Assembly: GCA_023014335.1 (NCBI GenBank)
Contig: JAECYW010000016.1
Location: forward strand, 558,001-622,000
From: Galerina marginata
Taxonomy: Eukaryota > Basidiomycota > Agaricomycetes > Agaricales > Galerinaceae
DNA length: 64,000 nucleotides
Reading direction: 5' to 3'
In this document: positions 1 to 13,175 of the stretch, one piece after another
How the letters are laid out: each line of letters starts with the position of its first letter
Position numbering within the stretch: the first letter of the stretch is position 1
The notes under the pieces: model-generated
The model's input: only the letters and a program-made list of their open reading frames with translations
The model's database searches: none
Told to the model about the DNA's origin: nothing
Translations under genes and position numbers: made by a program

Positions 1-357
1 GCTTGGGGGTGGGCTTAGGGACGGGACAGTGTAAAGCTTCGGGGTAGTACGCAAGGAGTCTACACATAGTCTATCCAGGTCGGTATTAAATGGTTATTAA
101 ATTTGATAAATTAGAGCAGCTATCACAGCGCTCACCTCGTGCAAAGCCCACAGGTCTGGATATTTCTCGGGATTAGGCCCATAGTACCAGCCTGGAGTAG
201 CCCCGGCAACCCACGGAGGCGTACGAGCATTGTAGAAATTGTCTGGACCAGCGTCGAATCCGAGAACTGCATTGATGTCGACCTGAGCAAACATTTCAGC
301 AGCCAGGGTGTCAGATAACGCGATAGAAGCTGCACATAGGAGGAGGACGTAATACAT
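1..357 (-). CDS. Secreted protein, 5' exon(s); cut by the window start
   Basis: The reading frame starts at 357 with a clear signal peptide (hydrophobic MYYVLLLCAASIALS core followed by small residues). A tryptophan- and proline-rich stretch follows, with WYYGPNPEKYPDLWALHE near its end. A good splice donor (GAG|GTGAGC) lies at 136/135. An acceptor at about 79 would continue the frame as ETMCRLLAYYPEALHCP to the window edge, so at least one more exon lies outside. I do not recognise the family. The signal peptide makes an extracellular product likely. Only the first about 74 residues are well supported; the second exon is inferred from splice phase alone. Confidence 0.5.
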
Positions 358-2608
358 GGCACCGAGAGGAAGGTATTGTCAAAGAGGGTACCACCTAGCT
401 CAAGCGCTTGGGTTTGGGAATTGGGGGGCTCAAGATATATGGTTCTTTTAATGGTTCGAAAGTCAGAGATGGTCACCTGGCCTAGGCCCGCTCTAATCTT
501 GTCTGGAAAGTATTAACTGCAGCTTTAGAACCTCACGGCGTACGCGTAGTAGTACATTCTGTGTGATTAAATCTGCGTTTGTGGGTGATTATCTGTCAGT
601 CATGAGAAACAAAATCAGGCAAACGAAGGTGATCAAAACTTGCGCTGATCCTGTTGGCGAGCATTTATATCTACTGGTAGACACCGTCCTTTTCGCTGAT
701 CGGCAGCAGTTCCTGACCGACTTGCAGGTCAAAAGCGTCGAATTTGTGACATGCAGTTAAAAATGGTATACCTTCATTTGTGTGTGAAACAAATCGATAG
801 CTCTCTTCCACCAGTCTTTCCGTTCATGACCGTTTCTGAAGCAGCCGATAAAAATATCCCTTGCCTGAACGTAGACCAACTTCAACTAGTGTATCCGCCC
901 TGTTTGTGTAAGAACATAATCCGTAATCTTAGCAAGGGAAAGGAGCTCATCTGGCATCAAGTCGCTTCGCGATTTCGACCTCAATCTCGAAATCGTCATA
1001 CATAAATAGCATTCTGTCAATAAAACATATGAGCGCACTGCTTGAGCCTTCTGCATTATCCAGCTTGAGATTACGAAGGATGGGAAGGAGGTCGTTCGTG
1101 TCAAAATTCTGCAAAGATTAAACGGTATGTTCTGACGCGTTTAGATCAGTTACCGAATGAAGAAGTAGTGGAGTGAGGTCAAAAGCAACCTCAGCGCCAG
1201 ATCGAGGGCGTTGTTGGTACTCGAAAATTTAAAATTCGGTTTCTTGACCGGGAAAAGCAACGAAGATAAATCCACATCGCGCAAGAAGAGCATTGTCGAT
1301 GTCCAGTTGTGCTTCAGGTCAACCATAAACGTACTATGTCAAGCTCGATCTACACCGACGCCACCGAGAATGACCAGTCAGCTCCAGTTATACCGATGTC
1401 CTTGGAGGGAAAGGGAAGCCCGAATGTATGTGGACAACTCCTAAATTGCATGTGAGTATTCGGTAGCTGGCCTTGTGTGGTAGTAGTATCCGCGGTTCTC
1501 CGCAATAGACAACGACATCCCAGTGATAGAACTATGTGACGTAGGCTCAGGTGCAAGTTGCATCCGTAGATCGTCAAGCCCAAGAGTGGATAAGGATGCA
1601 TTGGTGGAGCATTTCACAACGAATCGCGCTCACTAATAATATAGATTATGATAGCTGGTTATCAATCCAGGTCGGGCTATGAGTCATCCAGTTGGGAACC
1701 GCTCATTGAGCGGCGACGTGAGCGACGAGTGGCCAACAAAACAGAACAAAAAACAAATAATAATTGCCAGTTGAGAAGGTTGGCGAACTTCACAGACTGC
1801 TTAACGAGACGAATAGCATGTGGCGCGTGAAACCTGCATTGGCAGCAACAAGGCTATGGTGATGGCGTGCGTTGACCGTAGGAGGTGGATGTAGTGTCAC
1901 CCTCGTTGATCCTTGACGATGAGGTGGATGAACAGTGAGATGCCAGAGGGTGAAGCCGCAGACGCGTTGGTGACACCAGATGACGCTGGCCCGAGTTGGG
2001 GCGGAGGGCGAATAGCCATAGCGATCTCTGTCGATAATGCGGTTGAGTGGCAGCGGTTGAGGTTTGTCACGCAAAATTTAGTCTTCCCACGAGCAACTTG
2101 TCATCCGTCCGCGTCATGCTCCATACAGTAAGTACGGTAGGCCCAGTGGCCCAAGCAATCAAGCTTCAATCAAGCTTCAGAAACTGTTGCTGGCAGGCAG
2201 GTACTCTCAGCAGTAGGATGTACTTTAAATTTTGCGAATTGGTCCAGTCCAACAGACATGGGACCTCTTCGAGCGGCCCGACTGGAGAAAACTCAAAGAC
2301 CCTAAAGATCTAACCTGCGACGCTGCGTCTCACATACTTATCAGTTTCACTCCATTCCTCGGGGTTCCACTTGAATTACTTACCACCTCTTTTTAAATAT
2401 GTTCCAGTGACTTAACCCCGACTACCGGTGCACTCGTGCTGGAACTTAAGTAAAATACGCGGCCAGTCATTATATGCGACAGTTCGCGATCTGCGAGCTT
2501 CAAGGTCATAACCTTCGATTCTTTCTGCTATAGTACGTTGGTGATCCCATCCCTGAAATATTTTACGTAGAGCTAATCGAGGTCTATATAACTGACCAAT
2601 GACCTAGG
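358..2608. other. Intergenic, nothing firm
   Basis: Short open frames occur on both strands, but none has a signal peptide, recognisable motif or consistent splice chain. I see no repeat or RNA gene here. Confidence 0.4.
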
Positions 2609-3583
2609 TCAAGGATAGGTAATCCTCATGGCTCCGTTCGTCGATGCGCTCGAGACAACAGCCATCTGGAATCCCTCCGTCGAATCGCTAACTGATGTCC
2701 AGTTGAGAGCGGGGTGGGCACCGTCGACAGTAGCAATGCTAATATTTCCCATCATCGTAGTTCCAGTGGGCAAATCCGATGGGCCAGTCGCTGTGTATAT
2801 CTCCAAGGCCTCGTATGCGTAGTTGAAAATTTCGTCGGACCCAATGGTGAGCGAAGTACTCGGGATGCCCGTAAATACGGAATTCCAAAGGTAGGTCGTC
2901 GTCGACCCAGATTTACTGCTGCTCAAAAATTTCATAACGCCGGTGAGATTTTGTCCGACAGATACCTGGGCAGGGGCGGTGTAGTAGGTGTGAGTGCCGA
3001 TGAGATACCATGACGCGACAGCCCAATAGTTGCCTCCTCCTGCGGGGGTATACCCGAATTGAAGAACTGGCTGGAATATGCCGTCGAAGGAGTTGGGGAC
3101 AAGGGCGTTAAATATGTAGAGAATCTGACCGTCTTGCTTGGCCGGCAGCGGTGGTACCGTCCAGGAGGTGGAAAATGAGGCGATGTTGCTCTTTCCTGCG
3201 TTCTTCCAATACGAATATGCAACGTATCCGGAGGTCAAGGCGCGAGGAGCGACGCTGGTTTTCGTGGCAGTGAACTTGGGGTTGGTAGAAACCCGAGTGG
3301 AGACCGGGGCAGAGTGGATGATCGCGCCATCAGCACCGATAAGGTGAACTTCGGTTCCAGTGTGATGCACTCGTGCGCCTTCTGGAACGGCGTGGACGTT
3401 CGATTTTGGGAAGAGTCCGCCAGGAGTCTTCACGAGCTCCTCTGTGGCGGTCTAAACATCGGGTAAATAGAGAGAAAGGGATCCGGAGAGAAGAGATAGA
3501 CGAACCGTTTCGAGGGGGCTGGCTAGTCCTCTAAGGCTTTGAAGCGTAAGCAGTGCGCAGATCGCGAAAGTTCGGAATGACAT
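2609..3583 (-). CDS. Secreted beta-sandwich protein (eqolisin/ConA-like fold suspected)
   Basis: Two exons: 3583-3506 and 3451-2609, with a 54-nt intron between them. The sum is 921 nt, giving 306 aa. Exon 1 encodes the signal peptide (MSFRTFAICALLTLQSLRGLA, SP cleavage near residue 21). The body (residues about 80-300) is serine/threonine- and aromatic-rich. It carries FQPVLQFG and, soon after, GGGNYWAVASWYL, and ends in a strand-rich tail with VVSSAST. The Gln in QPVLQFG and the following aromatic strand recall peptidase G1 (eqolisin) and related concanavalin-A-like sandwiches. The catalytic glutamate strand of eqolisins is not evident, so a non-enzymatic or different role is possible. The product is probably extracellular. 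I infer the fold only; no function is assigned. Confidence 0.75.
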
Positions 3584-6512
3584 GATCTATCAAAGACGTT
3601 AGCATTCGAGTCTAAACGCTGTTAACCACGATCATAACCTACTTTTAAAAGGTTAAGCCGTAGCAAAGAACCTACAAGGGGCTGACTTTTTTTTCCTGAA
3701 CTTTTTCTTTAAAACGCCAGGCGAGACAAAATCTCCGAGATTAAACTGAAAAGAAGTAATGCTTACACCCTTGAGCGTACACCGCGGGCACTTGAGAAGT
3801 CAGTGATTCATGTCAGCGTCAAGCACGTCATGAGCAGAGATGCGCTTTGCACATGGAATGAAAAAACTTATCCAAATCACCTCGGAGGTGGATTCGGCGA
3901 TCCTAAGGACGGTTTTGTTTGCCAGCGAGAGATAAGAATGACGCTTTGGGATGCCGAATGACTCTGGAGGTCAGTGGATGACGACATGTGAGCATCTCCA
4001 CCCGCATCAGCTTCGGTCCTGAATTCTGGTAGTGTGAGGGCGTTGCGCTGGCAGAAGCGTATGCGACGGGACGGAGGTGAGGATATTTTTACCTGGCGGG
4101 TAAAGTCTGGGATTCGTCTGTCAGCGCAGAGATTTATCGTCACTTAAATTCCCGCTACTTCAATTAAGCGGGTTTTCTCCAAACTACCGCTTCAGAAAGG
4201 CCATGAGAACCGCAGCCCATAAACAGTAGGCGCGTGAGCCCGGCAAGCCTTTACTTAGCCAGTACAAAATCTGACCATTCCACAACAAATTAGTGAAGAG
4301 ATTTCAGGAAATAGAAGTTAAGGAAGATCTGGCACGCACTTGCTATAACAAATGCATCATAGTCTTCAGGGAAAAGAAGAATAAAAGTGACTTGGTCACC
4401 GACTGTGGCAGGGTGTTGACACGGGAAGAAGAAAAGGGACAAGAATAAATGAGAAATACCATGCGCGTGTATGTGCCGCCAGTCACCCATAGCTTGTGGA
4501 TGTCGAACTATCCCCAAGACCGATCCTCTGAGAATCAGACAAACCAGCTGCCAGCACGCACGGAATCAGCAAGTAAGGAGCACTAAATTGGTAGTAAATT
4601 GGTTTATGATAGGTGCGTAGAGATATTGGCCGTCACCTGCCCCTGGTTCAAGACAAAATATCCGAAGTTTCATTGGTTTTGCAGCATGTGTCGACACTGA
4701 AAGGACGCACAAGAGGGGCAGAGATAAGGTGAAGGTTGGGCTCCATGCCGGCTCGAGGATATTTCGTCGTGAAAGAAAAAATTGGTGATGGCACACACAA
4801 CCAAACAAAATACATCTGGATGACTCTCTCCTTGCCAACTTCTCTGGTAATGTCCATCTGCCGCAGCCGGTTTGAAAGCTTTACCAGTAAGTAATAAATT
4901 AATCAATCCGTGTGATTGGGTAATTCCCCTTTTCTTTACGTCTGGACCGTTCATCATTTCGATTCCAATTCTTCAGCTGTAAGATTGGAATTGAAACGTA
5001 CCATTGCGTCGCCATCGGTCGTCGTCCGGTCTCAGCTGAAACCGGGGCATCGGAAATGGATCCAATGATCTTTTTTGATGTCGACAAGGGAGAAGGGAGC
5101 GGTACCAAGATGATGCGGCTCACGAATCAAAATTCTTCTGTAGTGAAAGTCAGGTGAACGAAATCCGGCTGCATAACCAGTAATGGGTTTGTGACTAGCG
5201 AATCAGGGTTTGTTAGACATTTCTGAACACGTATTTGGCCACCTTTCGGTTGATTCTGTCGTATAGAAACATGAAAGACCCGGCTCTGGGGAGATATGTT
5301 CCAGGAATGCCAGGACAGCTCTGTCGATAAAAGGCCACGGACTGACTCGAGCCCCAGGAGTACAATAGGTATTAATGATATCTTCAACCGTCCAAGGCCA
5401 AAAAACGACGGGGCCTCGAGATAGAATGACTATGTTGACGGAACAAAATTCTTCTAGCAATGGAGATCTGTTATAAAATAGGGGCGTGGAGGGTCCGCTG
5501 AAAATTCCTGCTCAAACGGCAAGTCGGCAAATCTTCCTTCACAGTTGAAGGACGGAAGCACGGAGGTTTGAAGTCAGTCAAACCCGGGCCGTCAAGGCTT
5601 TTCTCTGCTCCACGGATATGATGTTGAATATGGCCAGTTCCAGTCTGACCCCAGTTTTCTTTCAGGAATATCAGTAATAGACCTCTATAAGAAACAAGGC
5701 AATTAACGTGGAGGAAGGCGCTGTTTCCGCTTCTGAATGCCTCGTTTCCCTGATGCGCGGACCTTTGAGGAAGAAAGTTCAGATCAGGGATTTCCCTCCA
5801 TAGTGCGCAGTACATAATTGAGAAGGGCCTTGCGCCAGTAATTGGAAACTTGAGAAGAGTGACGTGAGGACTGCCTTCAGTGTCCATGTCGGTGCTCAGC
5901 ATGAAAATATATCTGAAGAAAGTCGTCGTAAAGCTTCAAAATTGGCATGGAGGACAGGTTATTTGAAAGAAGATTTTCTTTCCATCTGACCGGCGGTCGC
6001 CACCGGCCATGGTCCACCACTTGTGGCTTTTCCAGAAAGAAACGAGCAGAAAATCAAGTGGATGCTATCACTGAAGGTGGTTTTCATTCGTCAAGAATCA
6101 GACTCTAGGTCTTGAATGGCGAACGCGACCGCAAGTGAGTTCTACTCGGCTTCGGGACCACAATTACCCGGATGTGGGAAGCGGGCCGGCGGTTCAACCA
6201 ACGTTCCTTGGCAACCTCCTTTCTTGTTTTTCATCGCCATGAACCTTGAAGGACCCATGAACGTCCCCTCTACTTTTCCTACTCTGTTCTTGTTATTTGT
6301 TGTGTGGAAATCGGGCGCTATAACGTCAAGAAGCCTTAAATTCTCACATGTTGCGTCACAGTCCCTCACATGTACTCACCCAGAGTCAGGACACGACAAG
6401 CCTCGAGGCAGCAGATCTGAAAAGGAACTACAATCAGCCTCGTGTATCCTGCGTTTTCTCGCATAAAAACTTGCTCTGGGACGTATACATCGAAACGAAC
6501 CGCACCTCTGCA
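3584..6512. other. Mostly non-coding; possible decayed minus-strand coding at about 4.9-5.9 kb
   Basis: Several minus-strand frames between 5,127 and 5,902 look protein-like. One is a tryptophan-rich stretch at 5,460-5,300 containing VVFWPWTVEDIINTYC. They lie in different frames without convincing splice sites between them. They may be remnants of one gene, but I cannot assemble or name it. Nothing else is supportable here. Confidence 0.25.
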
Positions 6513-7772
6513 ATGGGTAGTCCTTCATACCAGCATCACGCGTGCTTTTATCGGACAATCAACCCCAGTGACGATCTCTCAAAACCATGGGAAGCTAGCC
6601 CCTTGAGCGACTCAAATCTCCCACTCTCACCTTTAAAACCCGTCTTCGACATTCCTAAAGCAACCAAAGTTAGTCGAGAAAACAGTTCGTCACCGTCATC
6701 ACCAACCGGAAGCTTGGGTGTGGTCACTGTGGTGAAGTTTCCTGTCGGTGAGAGGGGTCTGTGGTCAAGAATTAAACGATTTCTGAAATCGGGTTCGTGG
6801 TATAATTCAACCCCCTTCTCTTGGATTTGACTGATACTGATCTGGTCCTGGTAGGCAGGTTTTCATTGAATGAGGAGATCACCATTCCCGTTTTTGAACC
6901 TCCAGAACCGGGTCCTTTCCTATCTACCAAAGTTGAACCACACGAATGGAAAGAATACGCCTACTGGTCACGGCCAATTCTGAATAACGTCATGGTCATC
7001 AATTCACGTAATGTTTGGTTTAATTTCGCATTTATTTCAACCTGACAAAACGTGGGCCACAGCTGTGAAGAGCGAAAAGAGTGTCAGCACGTCCATTCTG
7101 AGGGAACGAATAAAAAACACACGTGGTCCTACCGACTCCCCGCATCCCGAGACCTGGGTCATAGGCACGAAACACCCGGCCCTCCCACCCCGACCTCACA
7201 GATGGAAAGACCCCATCCCAGGCGAACCTCTTCCTTTTCCATGGGAAGTACAGCTAAATCCTCTCCTCCAGCATCGCCTTTGGGGCCCGTCGCCTCTCAC
7301 TTGGTGCCTATCCCATCACCCCTTCGCTCCATCCGCTGTGCTCCTGGGCGGGGCGCATTCTCGACCGCCATGCTCTGCGCCTGACTTCGCCCAACCAGCG
7401 ACTTGGCCATTCCTGACGCACATGCACTTCAACGCGGTTGCGGGCGACACGGCTCCGACTTTTCCCTGGCCTTTTACTGTGGAAAACCCTCGCGGGATCC
7501 AGTTTGGGGACATCCTCATCAGGATCTTCGAGCATTTTCAGAAGCTGGTGACTGACGACGAGCGAATGAGCTGGCCGCAGTTACGACAGGAAGCGGCATG
7601 GCGTGCACATCACGAGAGATGTCGGATGCAGGAGGCCTTCAACCAGCCGATGCAAGTGCCCTGGCAGGACGAAATGCGAAGGTGTGATGCGCTTGGTGGC
7701 GTTTTGTGGTTCCGCGGGATTGAGCCCACCTTAGACGGAGGCGGTTGGATGATCACTTTCGGGACGCATTGA
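6513..7772 (+). CDS. DUF6699-domain protein (first copy)
   Basis: Three exons: 6513-6799, 6859-7007 and 7063-7772. Introns are 59 and 55 nt, and the sum is 1146 nt (381 aa). The C-terminal half matches the DUF6699 pattern common in Agaricomycetes. LNPLLQ and a Trp-Cys-Leu-Ser strand come first. A WPFTV strand follows, then FGDILIRIFEHF, where the family usually has VTVGDVLEAIY. A basic amphipathic helix comes next, and the end has LWFRGIEPTLDGGGW. The N-terminal third is proline- and serine-rich and probably disordered. The start was chosen as the first ATG in the frame that splices into exon 2; an additional 5' exon cannot be excluded. No biochemical function is known for this family. A second family member lies at 14.8 kb. 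Confidence 0.8.
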
Positions 7773-10700
7773 TAATAGAGTTCTGGATCTTAAGCAGCCA
7801 GATTACCACGGCATTCTACCTTCTGGTGGTCGTGCTTCTCGGAGTGAATCCTTTTCATTCACGGTTGCATGTCGATATCTCCAACCCTTCCGCCCAACGA
7901 TCTCCCCGCCAAACGCCACTATCTTGTATCTTGACCGATCGAACTTTTGCATGTTGATTGTCCATTGCTGTTTCTGATACAATTCTATTGGACTTAGACT
8001 AATCCGCGCTTTCACCGAACTCCCGGGGAGTGCCAATCTGTTGTACATGAAACGAAAAAAAAATCAACTTCCACCCAAGACGTCAGTTTTCTATAGATAT
8101 CGGCTTCCCTTCGCCGTTAATCGATTGTGATATAGTGATGTGGTGGACAATGATGCATGCAAGGGGTGTCAGATCCACCGATCGTGGACGTCGACTTCAA
8201 CTAGGCACCGGTGATTTCCGCAACGCGGCATGTCAACGGCAGGTCTTCCCATCAGCTCTCAATCAACTCCGCTGCGGTCCTGGACCGTCCTGCTAGAGTT
8301 CCGCGCCGACTACAACTGTACGGGCCATATATACTCGAGTAGAAGCAGCAAATTATGTTTGAATCTACCTGTTACATGTACGATTAAAATCCCATGAGTA
8401 AATCAAGACTGGGTAAAAGGGCAGGTAAGCAAAGCGACCTGAAGGCCACAAAAAAGATACAAAATTCAAGTAGTAAATCACATTTCGGGTTGTCCGACCG
8501 TTGTCGTGTTCAGATCGTAACTAAAAGGACTTGCTGGTCCAAATCCAAAGCTGACGTTCACGGAAGGATAGCCAGAAGGACTAAGACACAGGTGTTCCTT
8601 GCCAGTGGAAGTGACCTTGTTCAGTACAGTAAACTAGTTGCTTGTCCCTCTCACAACTTGAAAATGGCGGTGTATGTAGAGCAGTGAGTCTGAGTGAAGA
8701 AACTGTGAAGCAAAACCTCCGACTTCGCCGATTATGATGGCAGTGATGGCTTGCCTTCCTTTTTTGGGTGTACCCCCCACCTACACTCCGTGAGAACGAC
8801 GTCCGCGATCGGTGGATCTGACACCCCTTGGATGCATGACTTTCTAACTTGGTGTTTAGGGCTTGTGGGCGCTCAAAAACGAGTGATTGACCTGCATCGA
8901 TCATCGATACCGGTAAGTTACGGTCTGAGATCCTGATGCTAAGGATCCATTATTTTTTCGCAACTTCTGATTGTGAATAGGTAGATTAATGAAGGGCAAA
9001 AGTGGACGGGATTTCAAGCTTTCTACTCGTACAACTTCAGGTTCGAACTCATGTCACCCAACATGCCACGCAGCCTCGCAGCCACAACGTCAGAATTTCG
9101 ATGTACTATCGTGCATGTGTCGACAACATTAGCCATGATTCAGAAGTCAAAGCGTTCGGTAAATATCATTAATTTTTCGCTGGCAAATATTACCCACCCC
9201 TCTGCAGATATTGATATTGAGGCGGTCTCATTTCCAGCTATTTCCCCGACACAAATGCTCAATCTTCATCATCGACAATGCGCACAGCAGCATGTTTGGT
9301 CGATAAAGCAAACTCCGTGGGCGTCTATTCCGTTACAACAGGTAAAACCCGTCGGGCCTATGTGATTGAACGTCGTGAGCTGGAGCTGGTACAACCAAAC
9401 GCAGTGAGCAGGCGGCGCTTACACCCAAGCTAATGAAGCCCAATCGCACAATTAGAAAGCGAAAACTTGAAAATTGTTCACGATGTACATACCGAAGTCG
9501 CGGCTGCGTCGAATTGCTTGTGAATCTGGACATGAAAAAGTATAAATGGACTAGAGACTTACGAACAATTTTGATTGGATACGGACTCGCCAGAGCCCGA
9601 GAAAGGAACCCAATCGAAACTATCAAAGACGCAACTTGGAACTTCATAAACAAATAATTTGAGTCTTGAACTGTGTACAATGGTTTCGTGAGAGGGGGTT
9701 GGGTGGTTGCTTTAATACACGCACCCTAATGGTTTAAATACATTTTCCATGTGATAGGAAATAGACCGGCAATGTTCCCTCACGACGTACTCTGACCTGC
9801 CTCACTGATTTTCGGCAAATTAACCGGAGCTCAGAGGCAAGTCAAGCGCTACTACTACGTAGCCGTCAAATTCTATACATATCGTTACCTTACTCGGTGT
9901 CGACGGATCGCGGGGTGATGGCAAAACATGAGCCTCCTGGATATTCGAAGCTCTGGGCGGTCACTAGAAAATGAACGCCGTGCATAGTACTTATTGCATA
10001 GCGTCAGGATGGCTGAAAAGCTGGAAATTTTGTTTCCAGCATTTTTTTAGTTGCTTTATCTAAAAATCCAGCATGTTTTCTTTTGACTTGGAGTTCGTCC
10101 GTACTGTTAGGCTCCCTAGAGAATTCTTCGAGCGTAGTTCCGTATATAAGATTAGATCCTTCGCCAGAAATGCTGCTGAAGCCAACTGAAGCGGTGGCCA
10201 ATGCGTCTCCTCCAAGAAAGGGTCACTGCACAGCAGCTGCCAATGGGCTTACTTAGCGCCTTGCGCTACCAAATAGGTATAATACGATATTGACTGCTGT
10301 TCACTCAAATCAAGTCCGAACGTGAAAGCGACCATCCTACCTGGACCGGACTTCAATATTCTTCAATGTTGAGCCCAAAGGTCACAGCCAAACAACGTCC
10401 AGGGCAGCGACGCAGCGTTCGGAATTATGTATTTCCGAACGACAACCTTAACCACAGCTGACACTTGTTCTTCACTGAGCTTCACTGCATAAGTACCTTC
10501 TGTTGTAAATTTCAACGAGTCGCGCATTTCCGAATCAGTAATTGCAAGGGGCTCCCAAATCACAATCTTCTGTAATTGCCGTGTCGCGGTCGTTACAAGT
10601 ACGACGGGGAATAAAGCCTCTTGTCGATTTCCACCATCAACTTCAAGGCACCTACCCAGACGTGACCAACCGACCTGTTGCTCATCTCGGTGCCGTAATA

Positions 10701-10983
10701 TTTTGGGCTTCTTTCCTGCTCTCCCACTTGGCGTTCATGCCCGTCGGATTCCATTATGTTAGAAAGTCAGTTTCCTTTTATACCAACCGAAATTCCGACT
10801 GTCCTGCTGATAAGGCTCCTGTTTGTAGCATTTCATATCCAGCCCTGACCTTTATGATCCGCGCTTGATGAAGAAACGGCCTCTCGTCGCCGCGCCTTTC
10901 AACGCTTAAAGATGCTCTTTGTTGATTTTGGTCACAACTCATCTTGTTCTCCGCTCCCATCAACCGTAACCTGCACAAGAACG
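7773..10983. other. Intergenic; one possible minus-strand exon at about 10.36-10.56 kb
   Basis: A minus-strand frame at 10,563-10,363 is preceded by an acceptor-like CAATTACAG and reads plausibly (Lys/Val-rich, EEQVSAVVKVVVRKYI). I cannot connect it to other exons. The rest shows only short overlapping frames. Confidence 0.25.
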
Positions 10984-13175
10984 ATGATGCTCGGCTCCCT
11001 AGTGGTCGCATCATGCATTCTGAGTAGCACATCGGCGTATACGTGGCCCTCTCCGCAATATGATGCCCTTGAAAAGTTTCTCTATGAAGGTGTCGACATC
11101 AACGGTGCGCCAGTCGGCACCATCACCCGAGGTTGCACCAAGAGAGGAAACATCGCGGCGCAGAACCAATCAACAGTTGCAGCGGAGTGGCTGCGCCTGG
11201 TATGTTTTTATTTTTTCGTAACAATATTCAGATTGCTGATCAAGAAATGGTAGGCGTACCACGATATGGCAACTCATAATGTTACTGATGGGACAGGCGG
11301 ACTTGACGCTTCGATATTCTTCGAACTGAGCCGACCAGAGGTTCGCAAGTCTCATAATTCTTATTTTTTTTGGCTAATACCCATACCTAGAACATCGGCG
11401 CTGGTATGTCCAATTCCCTTAACGATTTCCAACTATCGGCGAGTAAATATGTCTCCCGTAAGCCAACGTTTGTCGAGGCCAACCCATTGGTCGATATCTA
11501 GAACTGATGCCTTTTGGTTCCTCTTTCAAGGTGCTGATGTGATCGCCATGGGTGCTGTATGGGCTGTCGCCTCATGCAATGGTCCCTCTATTCCTTTCCG
11601 AGGCGGGAGACGAGATGCCCTTGGTCCTGGGAGACTAGGCGTTCCAGAACCCCAACAAGACATAGCTTCTCATACGGAGAGCTTTCGTCTGCAAGGGTTT
11701 ACGCAAACCGAGATGATCAGCCTTGTTGCCTGCGGCCATACTCTTGGTGGTGTGCGAAGCGCTGATTTTCCTAACATCGTGGTGGACAAAACCGGATCGA
11801 ATATTTCAACTTTCGACAGCACAGTTTCCTTTGACACTGCTGTGTGAGCTTGGTTGTTTCTTATTCAGCGATACCATACTTATTCTGGACGAACAAAATT
11901 AGAGTGAGCGAATACTTAGATTCTACAACGACGAATCCCTTGGTCCGGGTTGCCAATATTACGCTCGCGTCGGACCAGAGGATATTCAGCAGCGATGGAA
12001 ATGTCACCATCAAGGGGCAAGTCGTTCTTTATCTCCGAACCAGTCATCTGCTTATTTTACATTCTCCGCGTAGTTTGAACTCCCAAAGTGCCTTCTTTCA
12101 AACCTGCTCGACATTGTTAGCAAGGATGCTTGACACCGTCCCTTCCAACGTGACTTTAACGGACGAAATTGAACTACTTCAGGCGAAAGTCTCGAACGCT
12201 CGAATTACGGTATTCAACTCCCAACTTCTCTTCGATACCACACTTCGCGTACGTTTATTTTACTTTCAGTTCATCAAGTTTTATCTAAATGCCTATAGTT
12301 ATCGCAACCAACTAACGTTTCGACCGCCACAAATCGACAAGTGAAGCTATTTTGGTGCGATAAACGTGGGCAATTCAAGGATTGTGCCAACACAACGAAT
12401 GTCGCGTCATCTCCGGTCAATCCATCGGTAGAGGTGTCTCCCTTGACAGAGTCACAGAAAACGACCTTCATTGCCTATCAATTTTCTGTCCCCATCCTTG
12501 CAAACCGGTCTGTTTCTAAATTCTGGTTCGAAGTCAATGAAGGTGATGGCCCGGGGTCGGCTCCGATTATCCATGATAACGATGGGCACGGTTATATATT
12601 ACCACAAGACGAGATTATCTACGCGCCTTCGATTGGCGAACGGACAGCACATCTACAGGCGGGTAAGCTGACCCAAATCTTCACCCTCGGTGCAGGTGTG
12701 AGTAAATGAAACTTTGCTCAGCGCCCTTGCCTCTGACCGCTTTCAATGATAGATTCGAAGTGGGAGTAATCTTACTCGTGCTCAAATCCATGCATCCGAC
12801 TATTCATTGCGCGGAAGCGGGCCCCTCGTCAACACGACCGTCGACCTTCAGCGCAATACCACGCGATTCCTTGCGGACGGATACGATGCTTACACCGCCC
12901 GCGTAGAAACTACTGGAAACGCGCTTCATATGGATTTGGAGGTCGTTATTGACGGTGTTTCATATGTCGATGACTACATCTCTGCTGAAAACCTCATCGA
13001 CCAGCCTGGGCCTTTATCGAGCGTTACGAATATGACGACAACTTCAACGTCTGCTGCTCCAGGCAATACTGCCCACCCAGCGTCTTCCGCACTACTGATA
13101 CATCCACTGCCGCTGGTTCACCTGGCCATTTCGGTTATTCTCACTTCGTTACTTTCTTTGCGTTCTCTTCTGTAG
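10984..13175 (+). CDS. GPI-anchored haem peroxidase (plant-peroxidase superfamily)
   Basis: Eight exons: 10984-11199, 11254-11340, 11391-11457, 11531-11843, 11903-12016, 12074-12248, 12299-12697 and 12753-13175. All phases agree; the sum is 1794 nt (597 aa). A signal peptide (MMLGSLVVASCILSSTSA) is followed by the catalytic domain. The distal site is RLAYHDMATHN, with Arg and His in the superfamily spacing. A haem-pocket helix SRADVIAMGAVWAV follows. The proximal site is VACGHTLGG. After about residue 300 comes an Asn-glycosylation-rich beta domain (many NxT/S). The protein ends in a Ser/Thr/Ala-rich linker and a hydrophobic tail typical of GPI attachment. It probably oxidises small phenolics or acts in wall redox chemistry at the cell surface. 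It resembles the class I-like extracellular peroxidases of fungi rather than lignin or manganese peroxidases. Intron 5 (12017-12073) uses a GC donor. Confidence 0.9.
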
